Shown piece by piece: positions 17,028-27,649 of a stretch of 64,000 nt of DNA. A program made the translations under genes and the position numbers. Every line of letters starts with the position of its first letter. Within the stretch, counting starts at the first letter, position 1. The notes below the pieces were generated by a model. The model was given only the letters and a program-made list of their open reading frames with translations, did no database searches and had not been told where the DNA came from. Source of the stretch: Pseudonocardia oceani (GTDB taxonomy: Bacteria; Actinomycetota; Actinomycetes; Mycobacteriales; Pseudonocardiaceae). The stretch covers positions 2,294,001 to 2,358,000 of the forward strand of contig NZ_JADQDF010000001.1 in the NCBI RefSeq assembly GCF_019263585.2, written 5' to 3'.

Positions 17028-18248
17028 TCACCCGTCGAGCAGCCACACCTCGACCGGAGTGCCCGCCTCCAGCTCGGTCGTCTCGGCCGGGACCGACACC
17101 AGGCACTCGGCCCTCGCGAGCGCGGCGAGCAGGTGCGAGGCCGGGTTGCCGACCTCCGAGACGGTCCCGCGGACCGCGTCGAGGGCGCCACGACGGAACT
17201 GCCTCCGCCCCGACGGTGAGGTCCACCGCTCACCCAGCGTGGCGGTCACGACCGGCCGTTCCGGGTGCGGGTGCCCCATCGCCGCCCGCAGCGCGGGGCG
17301 CAGGAACACCTCGAACGACACCTGTGAGCTGACGGGGTTGCCGGGCAGCGTCACGACCGCGACGCCGCCGAGCGCGTCGACCCGCCCGGCCCCCTGCGGC
17401 CCGCCCGGCTGCATCCCGACCTTGACGAACTCGACGCCGCGCCCGGTGAACGCGTCCTTGACGACCTCGTAGGCCCCGGCGCTGACCCCGCCGGAGGTGA
17501 CGACGAGGTCGACCCCCTCGACCTGCTCGCGGAGCCGGCCCAGGAACTCCTCGACGTCGTCGGGCACGAACCGCAGCAGCCGCGCGACCCCGCCCGCCTC
17601 CTCGACGGCCGCGGCGAGCATCGGGCCGTTGGACTCGTAGATCTGCCCGGGCCGCAGCGGCGTGCCCGGCGCCACGAGCTCGGAGCCGGTGGAGAGCACG
17701 AGGACGACCGGACGGCGGCGCACCGGCACCTCGGCCATCCCCACGGCGGCGGCGATGCCGATCTGCGCCGCCTGCATCACCGTGCCGGCGTCGACGACGA
17801 CCCGGCCCTCCTCGACGTCCTCGCCGATCCCGCGCACGTGCGTGCCGGCCTCCGGCGCGTGGTGCAGCGCGACCCGCTCGGTGCCGCCGTCGGTGCGCTC
17901 GACCGGCACCACCGCGTCGGCGCCCTCGGGCATCGGCGCGCCGGTCATGATCCGGGCGACGCTGCCGGGCGCGAGCGGGGGCACGTCGGTGCGCCCGGCG
18001 GGGATGTCGGTCGCCACCGGCAGCACGACGGGCGCGTCCTCGGTCGCCCCGGCGAGCTCCGCGGCCCGCACGGCGTAGCCGTCCATCGCCGAGTTGACGA
18101 ACGACGGCAGCGAGACGCCCGCGACCAGGTCCTCCGCCAGCACCCTCCCGCGGGCCTGCGCCAGGGGCACGACCTCCACGGGCTGGGCGGGGACGAGGGC
18201 CGCCACGACGGCCCGGTGCTGCTCCACGGTGCGGGTCACGACCAGCAT
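17028..18248 (-). CDS. moeA: Molybdopterin molybdenumtransferase MoeA
   Basis: Inserts molybdenum into adenylylated molybdopterin. A 406-residue protein from ATG 18248 with the standard three-part layout: SAMDGYAVR near residue 54, PAPMPEG-like GAPMPEGADAVVPVE, and the MoCF-binding core VLSTGSELV ... YESNGPML ... TSGGVSAGAYEVVKD, ending with the C-terminal domain LPGNPVSSQVSFEVF. It is divergent from groEL2; the gap holds the groEL2 operators. Its position between psd and groEL2 matches moeA2 (Rv0438c). Confidence 0.95.
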   Translation of the reverse strand: MLVVTRTVEQHRAVVAALVPAQPVEVVPLAQARGRVLAEDLVAGVSLPSFVNSAMDGYAVRAAELAGATEDAPVVLPVATDIPAGRTDVPPLAPGSVARIMTGAPMPEGADAVVPVERTDGGTERVALHHAPEAGTHVRGIGEDVEEGRVVVDAGTVMQAAQIGIAAAVGMAEVPVRRRPVVLVLSTGSELVAPGTPLRPGQIYESNGPMLAAAVEEAGGVARLLRFVPDDVEEFLGRLREQVEGVDLVVTSGGVSAGAYEVVKDAFTGRGVEFVKVGMQPGGPQGAGRVDALGGVAVVTLPGNPVSSQVSFEVFLRPALRAAMGHPHPERPVVTATLGERWTSPSGRRQFRRGALDAVRGTVSEVGNPASHLLAALARAECLVSVPAETTELEAGTPVEVWLLDG

Positions 18249-18266
18249 CCTTCCGCACCGGTGCGG

Positions 18267-18296
18267 CTTGCACTCGGCCCACCCGAGTGCTAGAAC
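18267..18296 (+). promoter_or_regulatory. groEL2 promoter with first CIRCE operator
   Basis: CTTGCACTC-N9-GAGTGCTAG (18267-18293) is a CIRCE element, the HrcA repressor site. The -35 TTGCAC (18268-18273) and -10 TAGAAC (18291-18296) with 17-base spacing lie inside it, so HrcA binding would block polymerase directly. Confidence 0.85.
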
Positions 18297-18301
18297 CGGG
18301 C

Positions 18302-20072
<1,771 letters not shown>

Positions 20073-20100
20073 GTCCCGCCCACCGGTAGCACCGCACGTC

Positions 20101-20154
20101 CCGCAGGGGCGGCATCCCGCAGTCACGTCCGTGACCGGGGTGCCGCCCCTGCGG
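20101..20154 (+). terminator. groEL2 terminator hairpin
   Basis: CCGCAGGGGCGGCA (20101-20114) pairs perfectly with TGCCGCCCCTGCGG (20141-20154) around a loop that itself holds GTCACG/CGTGAC. It is followed by CGTTCT. It starts 29 bases after the groEL2 stop. Confidence 0.75.
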
Positions 20155-20259
20155 CGTTCTCGCACCGAGCACGGCCGGACGCCGCCCACCCCTGGGCCGA
20201 ACGGCCGCAATCACCGCCGGACGGAGCACGCGGCGCCGCCCTCTGCCACTGTCGGGGGC

Positions 20260-20463
20260 GTGGAGGGACTCTGGTTCGTGCTGGCCGCCGTCTGCGTCGT
20301 CGCGGGCGTCGCCCTGCTCGTGCTCGACCGCAGGCGCCGCCGCGCCCCCGCCGCGCCCGCCGCCACCGCGACGGAGCGGGCGGGCCAGCAGCCCCGCGAA
20401 CGACCGGCCGAGCCGTCAGCCGGCGAGCCCGGCGACCTGTTCCGCGAGCACCCGCCGCGCTGA
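20260..20463 (+). CDS. Small single-helix membrane protein
   Basis: A 67-residue frame from GTG 20260 (MEGLWFVLAAVCVVAGVALL): one N-terminal membrane helix followed by a basic patch (DRRRRRAP) and an Ala/Pro/Glu-rich cytoplasmic tail ending REHPPR. Third positions are G/C-rich. No family is recognised. It is convergent with the WYL regulator (17 bases apart) and separated from groEL2 by its terminator. Confidence 0.55.
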   Translation: MEGLWFVLAAVCVVAGVALLVLDRRRRRAPAAPAATATERAGQQPRERPAEPSAGEPGDLFREHPPR

Positions 20464-20479
20464 GGCCGGCCCGACGCGC

Positions 20480-21415
20480 TCAGGCCCCGACGTAGAGCGC
20501 CGCCGTCGCCGCCGCCCGCTCGGCCAGCGCCGCCCGCAGCTCGGGCGGATCGAGCGCCTCCGCGTCGGCACCCATCGCCCAGACCGTCACGAGCGCGTGC
20601 CCGATGTCGCCGAAGCGCAGGTCGAGCTCCAGCCGGTCGCCCACCACGCGCTCGGCGTCGAGCGTGGCCGCCGTGCGCAGCAGGCCGTCGCGGCGGTCGG
20701 GCCGCACGCGCACCCGCACCGCGTACCGGGGCAGGGACGCCCGGAACGCCGAGCGCCTGCGCTTCCACAGCTCCTCCAGATCGACGTCGCCGACGGGCGC
20801 CGCAGCCTCGTCGAGCACCTCGGCCTGTTCCATCCGCGACAGCCGGTAGATGCGCTCCGCGCCGTCGTGTGTGGCGAGCAGGTACCACTGCCCGCCGGCG
20901 TCGACGAGCCCCACCGGGTCGACCGTCCGCGACCGCGCCTCCTGCCCGGATGCCGCGTACCGGATGCGCAGCCGCCGCGAGGCGAACACCGACTCCTGCA
21001 CCGTGCGCAGCACCGGCGGCGCGGGCGAGCCGGTGCGCAGCATCCGGTCGGGGGTGAGCAGCACCCGGCCCGCCGCGCGGGTCGCGGTGTCGCGCTGGGC
21101 ATCGGGGAGCGCCGCGACGACCTTGCGCATCGCCGACGCCAACGCCGGTGACGGCGCCCGCGACCCGGCCACGAGCAGCGCCCGCGCCTCGTCGTGCGTC
21201 AGGCCGGTGAGGTCGGTCGAGTAGCCCGGCAGCAGCGCGAACCCGCCGCTGCGGCCGCGCTCGGCGTACACGGGCACCCCCGCGGCGGACAGGGCCTCGA
21301 CATCGCGCAGCACCGTGCGCGTCGAACACTCCAGCTCGCGGGCCAGCGCCGCCGCCGACATCCGGCCGCGGTGGCGCAGCAGCAGGAGCAGGGACAGGAG
21401 GCGGTCGGCGCGCAC
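20480..21415 (-). CDS. WYL-domain (YafY/DeoR-type) transcription regulator
   Basis: A 311-residue regulator from GTG 21415. The N-terminal winged helix reads RLLSLLLLLRHRGRMSAAALARELECSTRTVLRDVEALSAAGVPVYAERG (given in pieces: RGRMSAAALARELECS, then RTVLRDVEAL); the WYL domain follows with GQWYLLATHDGAERIYRLSRM, where WYL is seen as QWYLLA, and ends in a WCX-like domain. Such proteins sense a ligand through the WYL fold. The divergent gene at 21478 and an inverted repeat between them suggest autoregulation and control of that neighbour. Confidence 0.88.
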   Translation of the reverse strand: MRADRLLSLLLLLRHRGRMSAAALARELECSTRTVLRDVEALSAAGVPVYAERGRSGGFALLPGYSTDLTGLTHDEARALLVAGSRAPSPALASAMRKVVAALPDAQRDTATRAAGRVLLTPDRMLRTGSPAPPVLRTVQESVFASRRLRIRYAASGQEARSRTVDPVGLVDAGGQWYLLATHDGAERIYRLSRMEQAEVLDEAAAPVGDVDLEELWKRRRSAFRASLPRYAVRVRVRPDRRDGLLRTAATLDAERVVGDRLELDLRFGDIGHALVTVWAMGADAEALDPPELRAALAERAAATAALYVGA

Positions 21416-21437
21416 GACCCGAAGACTGCCACGTATA

Positions 21438-21456
21438 CACGACAGGAGATGTCGTG
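21438..21456. promoter_or_regulatory. Inverted repeat, candidate WYL-regulator operator
   Basis: CACGACA-N5-TGTCGTG is a perfect 7-bp inverted repeat in the 62-base gap between the divergent WYL regulator (start 21415) and the gene at 21478. It is A/T-richer than its surroundings and well placed to control both promoters. Confidence 0.6.
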
Positions 21457-21477
21457 ATTCACGGACAGACTCCTCCC

Positions 21478-22053
21478 ATGACGACGACCACCACGGACCC
21501 CCGCCCCCACTACGCCTCCGCGATCGACTGGGTGTGCACCCTGCTCCCCGGCGCGACCGACCTCGACGCCCCCACGCCCTGCGCCGGGTTCGACGTCCGG
21601 GCGCTGCTCGGGCACCTGCTCACCACCGTCGAGCGCGCCCACGTCGTCGGCGAGGGCGGCGACGTGCACTCCGTGCCGCTCGTGATCACCGGCGTGGCCG
21701 ACGAGGTGTGGGCCGACACCTACCGCGCCGCGGCCGACAAGGCACTCGCGGTGTGGACCGACGACGCCCTGCTCGACAGCGACGTCGTCGTGCCGTGGGG
21801 CACCGTCCCGGGCCGCGGCGCCCTCTGGGGCTACCTCAACGAGACCCTGGTGCACGGCTGGGACCTCGCCGTCGCCACCGGGCAGGACCCGGAGGCCGAC
21901 CCGGACCTGGCCGCCGTCGCGCTCGGCGCGGCGCAGGGGTTCCTGCCCGCCGACCTCCGCGGGGGCCCTGTCCCGTTCGCCGCGGTCGTCGAGCCGCGCG
22001 AGGGCGCCGGCCCGACCGAGCGGCTCGCGAACTGGTCCGGCCGCACGCCCTGA
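21478..22053 (+). CDS. TIGR03086 / maleylpyruvate-isomerase-fold protein
   Basis: A 191-residue protein of the DinB-like four-helix superfamily. Motifs: DLDAPTPCAGFDVRALLGHLL near the N-terminus (LTPCxxWxVRxLxxHL pattern) and LNETLVHGWDLAVATGQD, whose His residues would form the metal site with the HL of the first motif. Relatives use mycothiol as cofactor or are uncharacterised. ATG 21478 was chosen over an in-frame ATG at 21454, which lies inside the operator. The final ~95 bases before the next gene hold nothing recognisable. Such proteins divergent from WYL regulators are a common pair in actinobacteria. Confidence 0.8.
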   Translation: MTTTTTDPRPHYASAIDWVCTLLPGATDLDAPTPCAGFDVRALLGHLLTTVERAHVVGEGGDVHSVPLVITGVADEVWADTYRAAADKALAVWTDDALLDSDVVVPWGTVPGRGALWGYLNETLVHGWDLAVATGQDPEADPDLAAVALGAAQGFLPADLRGGPVPFAAVVEPREGAGPTERLANWSGRTP

Positions 22054-22149
22054 GGCGCGCCGGCCGGCCACGCGCCGGCGCCGACGCCGAGCAGCGCCAC
22101 GAGATCCGCCACGCCGAGGGGCACTGACGCGAGGTCACCGGGCCCGCGC

Positions 22150-22386
22150 TCAGAGCGCGGCGTCCTCCTCGGGCACCAGGATCCAGGCGGCGGCGTAGGC
22201 GATCGCGCCCGCGCCCGCCCCGAACACGGTGAGCAGGACGAGGCCCAGGCGCACCAGCGCCGGGTCGATGCCCAGCGCGCGGGCGGTACCGCCGCAGACG
22301 CCGGCGACCATGCGGTCGTCGCGGCTGCGGGTCAGGCGGACGGTCGGGCGGGTGGCGGGGGTGAGGGGGCCGGTGCTCTGTTCCAT
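22150..22386 (-). CDS. PspC-domain membrane protein
   Basis: A 78-residue protein from ATG 22386. The PspC domain is complete: LTRSRDDRMVAGVCGGTARA, LGIDPALVRLGLVLLTVFG, then a second hydrophobic stretch AGAIAYAAAWILVPEED. PspC domains sit in the membrane in envelope-stress systems. It is a stand-alone gene without pspA or a sensor kinase next to it, so its role is uncertain. Confidence 0.88.
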   Translation of the reverse strand: MEQSTGPLTPATRPTVRLTRSRDDRMVAGVCGGTARALGIDPALVRLGLVLLTVFGAGAGAIAYAAAWILVPEEDAAL

Positions 22387-22467
22387 GACCACGAGCCTGC
22401 CGTCCCGGCGGGACCGGGACCTCGGGGACGACCCCGGCCCCGACCCCGGACTCCGGCCCCGGGAAGG

Positions 22468-22504
22468 CCGCAGGGCCCCGGGGTCGAGACCCGGGGCCCT
22501 GCGG
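22468..22504 (-). terminator. Terminator of the Liv-type operon
   Basis: CCGCAGGGCCCCGGG (22468-22482) pairs perfectly with CCCGGGGCCCTGCGG (22490-22504), a 15-bp stem with a 7-base loop. It starts 20 bases after the stop of the substrate-binding protein and would end the five-gene transporter transcript. Confidence 0.75.
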
Positions 22505-22523
22505 TGCGAACGGGTGGAGCGGA

Positions 22524-23801
22524 TCAGCCCTGCTGGAACGGCGCCGTGTAGGACTCCGCCTCCGGCGAGGTGAACAGCGGAGCGACCTCGGTCAGACCAC
22601 CCTCGGCGGCCGCGTCGACCTGCGCGATGTAGACACCGCGCGTGGGGGGCGCTCCCGGCGAGCTGTAGTCGAGCACGTCGACCAGGCCCTCGGTGTCGAC
22701 CTCGGTCAGGGTGCCCAGCGCGGTCTTGACACCGGCCCTGGTCAGGTCACCGGCCTCGCAGGCCGCCTCGAGCACGTTCTGCCACACGAGTCCCTCGGTG
22801 TAGCCCGTGGTGATGCCGGCGTTGCGCGGGAGGTCCGGGTACGCCTCCTTGTACGCGGTCGTCACCTCGACGGCCTTCGGGTTCGGCGAGGAGAACGGCG
22901 CGTTGGACGCCGAGACGTAGAGGTTGCCCAGGGCACCCGCGGCCGGCGTCTCGAGCAGCGCCGGGTCGAAGGTCGGGTTGTTGCCCAGCACCGGGACGTT
23001 GAGCCCGAGCGCCTGGTTGGCGGCCAGCGCCGACGCGGTCTGGCCGGGCGTCGTGGTCAGCACGATGAGCTTGACGCCCGCGCCGCGCATGCCGGTGACG
23101 ATGCCGGTCAGGTCGTTGTCGGTCGAGGTCACCTTGGCCTCGTTGATCGTGATGCCGTGCTGCTCGGCGTAGTACTTCGAGCCCTTGAGCCCGTTGCCGC
23201 CGTACTCGCCGTCGATGTAGATGTGGCCGATGGTGTCGCCGTCGGCCAGCAGGCCCTGCTGCTGCAGGTAGGCGAGGCCGTTGACGATCTCCAGGTCGTA
23301 GGTGGTGCCGATCATCATGATGCCCGGGTTGTCGAGCACCTCGGAGCTCCACGACGCGGGCGCCGCGAGCATGTCGTCCTCGATGAGGTTCGGCTCCAGC
23401 GCCGCGAGCACCGGGGAGCCCAGCAGCTGCACCATGCCGAGCACGTTCGGCTCGAGCTGCGGGTACAGCGTCTTGGCGACGTCGGCCTTGTAGCCGTGGT
23501 CGACGGTCTCGATCGCGATCTGGCGGCCGCAGATGCCGCCGGCGGCGTTGATGTCGTCGGCCCACAGCTGGTTGCCGGCGTTCAGGCCCGCACCGAGGTT
23601 CTTGAACACGCCGGAGGTGTCGCCCATGATGCCGAGCGTGATCGTGGTGTCGGTGACGCCGAAGTCGGTGGTCACGCCACCCGCGCCCTCGGTGCCGCCG
23701 GACGTGTCGGCCGTGCTGCCGCACGCGGCGAGCACGAGCGTGCTGGTCAGGACGCCGGCGATCAGCGCCGACCGCCCGGCTCTCCGTGCTGCGATCATCA
23801 T
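22524..23801 (-). CDS. Liv-type ABC transporter substrate-binding lipoprotein
   Basis: A 425-residue lipoprotein with a basic start, hydrophobic signal and lipobox LVLAAC (Cys27). The periplasmic-binding fold (Peripla_BP_6) is seen in ITLGIMGDTSGVFKNLGAGL, AAGGICGRQI, and ending segments. It captures the substrate outside the membrane for the permease pair encoded just upstream. Start ATG 23801 overlaps the upstream permease stop (ATGA); a second ATG follows at 23798. The substrate is not readable; relatives bind branched-chain amino acids, amides or aromatic acids. It is the last gene of the operon, an unusual place for a highly expressed binding protein. Confidence 0.92.
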   Translation of the reverse strand: MMIAARRAGRSALIAGVLTSTLVLAACGSTADTSGGTEGAGGVTTDFGVTDTTITLGIMGDTSGVFKNLGAGLNAGNQLWADDINAAGGICGRQIAIETVDHGYKADVAKTLYPQLEPNVLGMVQLLGSPVLAALEPNLIEDDMLAAPASWSSEVLDNPGIMMIGTTYDLEIVNGLAYLQQQGLLADGDTIGHIYIDGEYGGNGLKGSKYYAEQHGITINEAKVTSTDNDLTGIVTGMRGAGVKLIVLTTTPGQTASALAANQALGLNVPVLGNNPTFDPALLETPAAGALGNLYVSASNAPFSSPNPKAVEVTTAYKEAYPDLPRNAGITTGYTEGLVWQNVLEAACEAGDLTRAGVKTALGTLTEVDTEGLVDVLDYSSPGAPPTRGVYIAQVDAAAEGGLTEVAPLFTSPEAESYTAPFQQG

Positions 23802-25003
23802 CGATCCTCTCGGGGGGTGGTCCGGTCACCGTCGGCGGTGGCCGGGACATCTGGGGAGCGGCGACGGCCGAGCAGCCGCCTGCCGATGGCGGCCATGCCG
23901 CCGGGTTCGAACAGCACGACGAGGACGATCGCCCCGCCGTAGACGAACGCGCTGACGACGACGGCGCTGAAGCCGCCGAACTGCGCGTCGGCGAACCAGC
24001 CGAACTGCTGGGAGCCGAGCAGGAAGAACTGCTGCAGCCCGAAGACCAGCGCCGCGCCGATCACCGCGCCCGGCACCGAGCCGAGCCCGCCGATGATGAC
24101 GATCGCGAGGAACGCGATCGCGACCGTCAGCGAGTAGGTGCCGGTGAACTCGTTCTCGTCGGGCTTGACGAGGTCGAGCCACAGGGCCGTCATGACGCCG
24201 GCGAGGCCGGCGAACGCCGAGGAGATGACGAACGCCCCGGCCTTGACCCGGGTGACGTGCACCCCCATCGACGTGGCGGCGGCCTCGTTGTCGCGCACCG
24301 CGCGCCACGAGCGGCCGATCCGGCTGTTCACCGCGCCGCGGGCCAGGAAGTAGCTGCCCAGGGCGAACGCGAGGAACAGGTACCAGAGGCGCTGCTGCTT
24401 CTGGATGGCGACGCCCGCGATGGTGGGGGCGGGCTGGGAGTTGGCGAACTCGAAGCCGAACAGCTCGAACACCGGGGCGTTGCGCCCGCTGGACGTGCCG
24501 CCGGAGAACATGTCGAGCGACTGGCCGAGCCACAGCCCGAGGAACACCAGCGACAGCGACGCGACGCCGAGGTAGATGCCGCGCAGCCGCCCGGCCACCG
24601 GCGCGAACGCCAGGCCGAACAGCCCGCACAGCAGCACGGCCCCGATGACGCCGAGCAGCGGCGGCAGCCCGAGCCCGACGAGGTCCTCGGACTCCTCCGG
24701 GTCGCCCGACAGCACCGCGTAGCCGACGGCGCCGACCAGCAGGAAGAACGGGTGCGCCAGCGAGAGCTGCCCCGCCTGCCCGACGAGCAGCGTCAGCCCG
24801 ATGCCGCCGACGACGCCGATGAGGATGTACTGCGCGAGCTTGAGGTAGGCCACCCCGGAGTTGCCGACGATCACCGGCAGCAGCAGGAGCGCGACGATCA
24901 GGACGGCCGTGGCCGCGATCTTGAGCCAGTTGCGGCCGGGGCGGGCCGCCGGGGCGGGCGGCGCCTGCGCCGGGGCGGCGGGCGGGGTCATCGTCTCAGA
25001 CAC
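23798..25003 (-). CDS. LivM-type ABC permease
   Basis: A 401-residue integral membrane protein from GTG 25003. The LivM signature GIGLTLLVGQAGQLSLAHPF (here in place of GYxGQ(L/V)SLGHAAF) and the cytoplasmic coupling segment WRAVRDNEAAATSMGVHVTR are present, with about ten hydrophobic helices. It forms the transmembrane channel with the LivH-type partner, whose gene end overlaps its start by eight bases. The C-terminal ~30 residues (RRSPDVPATADGDRTTPRED) are a cytoplasmic extension. Confidence 0.92.
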   Translation of the reverse strand: MSETMTPPAAPAQAPPAPAARPGRNWLKIAATAVLIVALLLLPVIVGNSGVAYLKLAQYILIGVVGGIGLTLLVGQAGQLSLAHPFFLLVGAVGYAVLSGDPEESEDLVGLGLPPLLGVIGAVLLCGLFGLAFAPVAGRLRGIYLGVASLSLVFLGLWLGQSLDMFSGGTSSGRNAPVFELFGFEFANSQPAPTIAGVAIQKQQRLWYLFLAFALGSYFLARGAVNSRIGRSWRAVRDNEAAATSMGVHVTRVKAGAFVISSAFAGLAGVMTALWLDLVKPDENEFTGTYSLTVAIAFLAIVIIGGLGSVPGAVIGAALVFGLQQFFLLGSQQFGWFADAQFGGFSAVVVSAFVYGGAIVLVVLFEPGGMAAIGRRLLGRRRSPDVPATADGDRTTPREDR

Positions 25004-25874
25004 GACTGAGCTCCTTCGTGCCGAAGAGTCCGGACGGTCTCAGCACCAGCACGACCAGCATCACGAGGAACACCGCGCTCTTGGAGAACTCGAACGAGAT
25101 GTACTGCGCCGACAGCGCCTCGGTGAGCCCGACGACCAGCCCTCCGACGACGGCGCCCTCGGTGGAGTCGAGGCCGCCGAGGATCGCGGCGGGGAAGGCG
25201 ATGAGCGCGATCGCGTGCGTGCCGCGCCCGAGCCCGGCCCCGGAGAAGTCCTGGGTGGCCATGAACAGCACCGCGACGCCGGCGAGCGCGCCCGCGACCA
25301 GCCACGCGGTGGCCGTGACGCGGGAGCTGTTGATGCCCATCAGCGCCGCGGCCTCGCGGTTCTCGGCCTGGGCGCGCATCGCGACGCCCCAGTTCGAGTA
25401 GCGGAAGGCGAGCAGGAACGCCGTGATCAGCACCGCGCCGACGACCAGCGCGATCGCCTGCGTGCGGAACACCGTGAGGCCGGCGATCTGCAGCGGCTGC
25501 GAGTCATAGGGGTCGCCGATGAACGGGATGTCGGCCCCGACCCGGCGGACGACCTCCTCGGTGATGATCACGTCGATGCCGATGGTCAGCAGCGCCAGGC
25601 TGTTGTGGTCGGCGCTGCGGGCGTTGCGCAGCAGCACCCGCTCGATCACCAGCGCCGACAGCGCGGCCGCCGCGATGCCGATGACGGCCGCCAGCGTCCA
25701 GCCGAGCGCGTCCTTGAGCTCGTAGACGAGGTAGCCACCGATCAGCACGAGCGAGCCGTGCGCGAAGTTCACCACCTCGGTGGCCTTGTAGATGATCACG
25801 AAGCCGAGCGCGAGGAGCGCGTAGACCGCACCCTTGCCCAGCCCGTTGACCAGCAGTTGCAGGAAGGTGCTCAT
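24996..25874 (-). CDS. LivH-type ABC permease
   Basis: A 292-residue permease. ATG 25874 was preferred because GGAGG is seven bases upstream; GTG 25877 is possible. The family start FLQLLVNGLGKGAVYALLALGFVIIYKATEVVNFAHG (seen in pieces: GAVYALLALG, VNFAHGSL) and the coupling helix RAQAENREAAALMGINSSRV are clear. Eight or so helices. Its start overlaps the stop of the ATPase gene upstream, so translation is coupled. Confidence 0.93.
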   Translation of the reverse strand: MSTFLQLLVNGLGKGAVYALLALGFVIIYKATEVVNFAHGSLVLIGGYLVYELKDALGWTLAAVIGIAAAALSALVIERVLLRNARSADHNSLALLTIGIDVIITEEVVRRVGADIPFIGDPYDSQPLQIAGLTVFRTQAIALVVGAVLITAFLLAFRYSNWGVAMRAQAENREAAALMGINSSRVTATAWLVAGALAGVAVLFMATQDFSGAGLGRGTHAIALIAFPAAILGGLDSTEGAVVGGLVVGLTEALSAQYISFEFSKSAVFLVMLVVLVLRPSGLFGTKELSRV

Positions 25875-26662
25875 CACTCGGCCTCCGTGCCCAGGTATGC
25901 GCCGATGACGTCGGGGTCGGCCTGCACCTCGGCGGGGAGCCCGTCGGCGATCCGCTTCCCGAAGTCCAGGACCGTGACGCGGTCGGCGATGCCCATGACC
26001 AGCCCCATGTCGTGCTCGACGAGCAGGACGGAGATGCCCAGCGCGTCGCGCAGGTCGCGGATGGTGACCGCCATCTCGGCGGTCTCGCTGGCGTTCAGGC
26101 CCGCCGCGGGCTCGTCGAGCAGCAGCAGGGTGGGTTCGACGGCGAGCGCGCGGGCGATGTCGGCCCGCTTGGCCACGCCGTAGGGCAGCGACGCGACGGG
26201 GGTGTCGAGCCGGTCGGCCACCCCGAGGAAGTCGCAGATCTCCTCGGCACGCGCGGTGTGGCGGCGCTCGGAGCGCCGGGCCAGCCCGAGCCCGCCGGAG
26301 AAGAAGCCGCCGCTGGTGAGGACGTGCCGCCCGAGCATCACGTTGTCGCGGACCGTGGAGCCCGGCGAGAGCGCGATGTTCTGGAACGAGCGGCCGACGC
26401 CCAGCGCGGCGAGCTTGTGCGGCGCGAGCGAGGTGAGCACGTCGTCGCCCAGGCGGACCCGGCCCTCGGTGGGCTTGTAGAGCCCGCTGATGACGTTGAA
26501 GCAGCTCGACTTGCCGGCGCCGTTCGGCCCGATCAGGGCGTGCACGGTGCCGGGCTCGACGGTGAAGCTGACGTGGTCGAGCGCCGTGATGCCGCCGAAC
26601 CGCAGCGTCACGTCCTCGATGGCCAGCGGGCGGACGTCGGTGCGCAGCTCGGTACTGGTCAT
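25874..26662 (-). CDS. LivG-type ABC ATPase
   Basis: A 262-residue ATP-binding protein from ATG 26662. Walker A GPNGAGKSS, a signature region SLPYGVAKRADIARAL (degenerate relative to LSGGQ, as is usual for LivG: LPYGxQRR), Walker B LLLLDEPAAGLN and the switch histidine in VEHDM are all present. It energises the LivH/LivM channel together with the LivF-type ATPase. The ATGA overlap with livF (26659-26662) shows coupling. Confidence 0.94.
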   Translation of the reverse strand: MTSTELRTDVRPLAIEDVTLRFGGITALDHVSFTVEPGTVHALIGPNGAGKSSCFNVISGLYKPTEGRVRLGDDVLTSLAPHKLAALGVGRSFQNIALSPGSTVRDNVMLGRHVLTSGGFFSGGLGLARRSERRHTARAEEICDFLGVADRLDTPVASLPYGVAKRADIARALAVEPTLLLLDEPAAGLNASETAEMAVTIRDLRDALGISVLLVEHDMGLVMGIADRVTVLDFGKRIADGLPAEVQADPDVIGAYLGTEAE

Positions 26663-27468
26663 CCCGTCCACCTCGACAGCGTCCGCGAGCGACGGTGGGC
26701 CAGCGCCTCGGCCGCCTCGGTCTCGGCCTGCTCCTGCGACTCCGCGTGCCCGCCCAGGTAGAGGCGCTGCACGTCGTCGCTCGCGGCGAGCTCCGCGGCC
26801 GGGCCGGACAGGGCCACGCGGCCCACCTCCAGCACGACGGCGTGGTCGGCGACCTTGAGCGCCATCGTCGCGTTCTGCTCGACGAGCACGACGGCGGTGC
26901 CCTGGTCGTGGATCTCGCGGACGACCTTGGCGATCCGGCCGACCATCTGGGGCGCGAGCCCCAGCGACGGCTCGTCGAGCAGCAGCAGCTTCGGGTCCGA
27001 CATCAGGGCCCGCCCGATGGCGAGCATCTGCTGCTCGCCGCCCGACAGGAGCCCGGCGCGCTGCCCGGCCCGCTCGCCGAGCACCGGGAACAGGCGCTGG
27101 ATGCGCTCCCGCGCCGACGTCCTGGCCTGCGCCGAGCGCGCACCGAGGCCGCCCGCGCGCAGGTTCTCCTCCACGGTCATGCGGGCGAAGACCTGGCGGC
27201 CCTCGGGCACCGCGACGACGCCGGCGCGCACGATCAGCGCCGGGTCGAGCTTGTCGATGCGCTTGCCGTCGAACACGATCTCGCCCGCGGACACCGACCC
27301 GCGGTGCAGCGGCAGCGTGCCGGACACCGCGCGCAGCAGCGTCGACTTGCCCGCACCGTTGCCGCCGAGCACCGCGAGCACGCCGTCGGCCTGCACCTCC
27401 AGATCGACGTCGGACAGTGCCTGCACCGAGCGCCCGTAGCGGACGGACAGTCCGCGCGCGCTCAGCAC
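26659..27468 (-). CDS. LivF-type ABC ATPase
   Basis: A 269-residue ATPase and the first gene of the operon, starting at GTG 27468. Walker A GGNGAGKST, VAVPEGRQVFARMTVEENL (the LivF hallmark 'PEGR.VF..MTVEENL'), signature LLSGGEQQMLAIGRAL and Walker B LLLLDEPSLGLAP are intact. The C-terminal ~25 residues (ESQEQAETEAAEALAHRRSR) are an extra charged tail. The order F-G-H-M-K, with the binding protein last, is the reverse of the common enterobacterial layout. Confidence 0.94.
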   Translation of the reverse strand: MLSARGLSVRYGRSVQALSDVDLEVQADGVLAVLGGNGAGKSTLLRAVSGTLPLHRGSVSAGEIVFDGKRIDKLDPALIVRAGVVAVPEGRQVFARMTVEENLRAGGLGARSAQARTSARERIQRLFPVLGERAGQRAGLLSGGEQQMLAIGRALMSDPKLLLLDEPSLGLAPQMVGRIAKVVREIHDQGTAVVLVEQNATMALKVADHAVVLEVGRVALSGPAAELAASDDVQRLYLGGHAESQEQAETEAAEALAHRRSRTLSRWTG

Positions 27469-27533
27469 GGTGGTTCTCGAAGCACGTTGTGGCCCCCTCG
27501 TTCGCCGTCCCCGGTCGGAGCGGCGGGCACATC

Positions 27534-27549
27534 GTGTGGGTCGTCACAC
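27534..27549. promoter_or_regulatory. Inverted repeat in the Liv-operon promoter region
   Basis: GTGTG-N6-CACAC lies 66-81 bases upstream of the livF-type start, in the 181-base gap after the response regulator gene. It is a candidate operator for that regulator. The rest of the gap holds no gene; the spacing of the arms does not fit the CRP pattern seen elsewhere in the window. Confidence 0.35.
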
Positions 27550-27649
27550 CGGTCAGGCACCCCCACGTGGAGAGGGGCCTCGACAAAGATGACCGTCCGT
27601 TATCTCCGGAGAGTCACATTCCGCTGACGGGGGGACGCGTCGGCGCCGG

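Noticed and set aside
22054..22149. Possible short gene between the TIGR03086-type gene and the PspC gene
   Set aside because: No start with a ribosome site and no recognisable product; treated as intergenic.
27534..27549. CRP site in the Liv-operon promoter region
   Set aside because: TGTGG and TCACA arms are only four bases apart rather than six, so it does not fit the CRP pattern; kept only as a generic inverted repeat.
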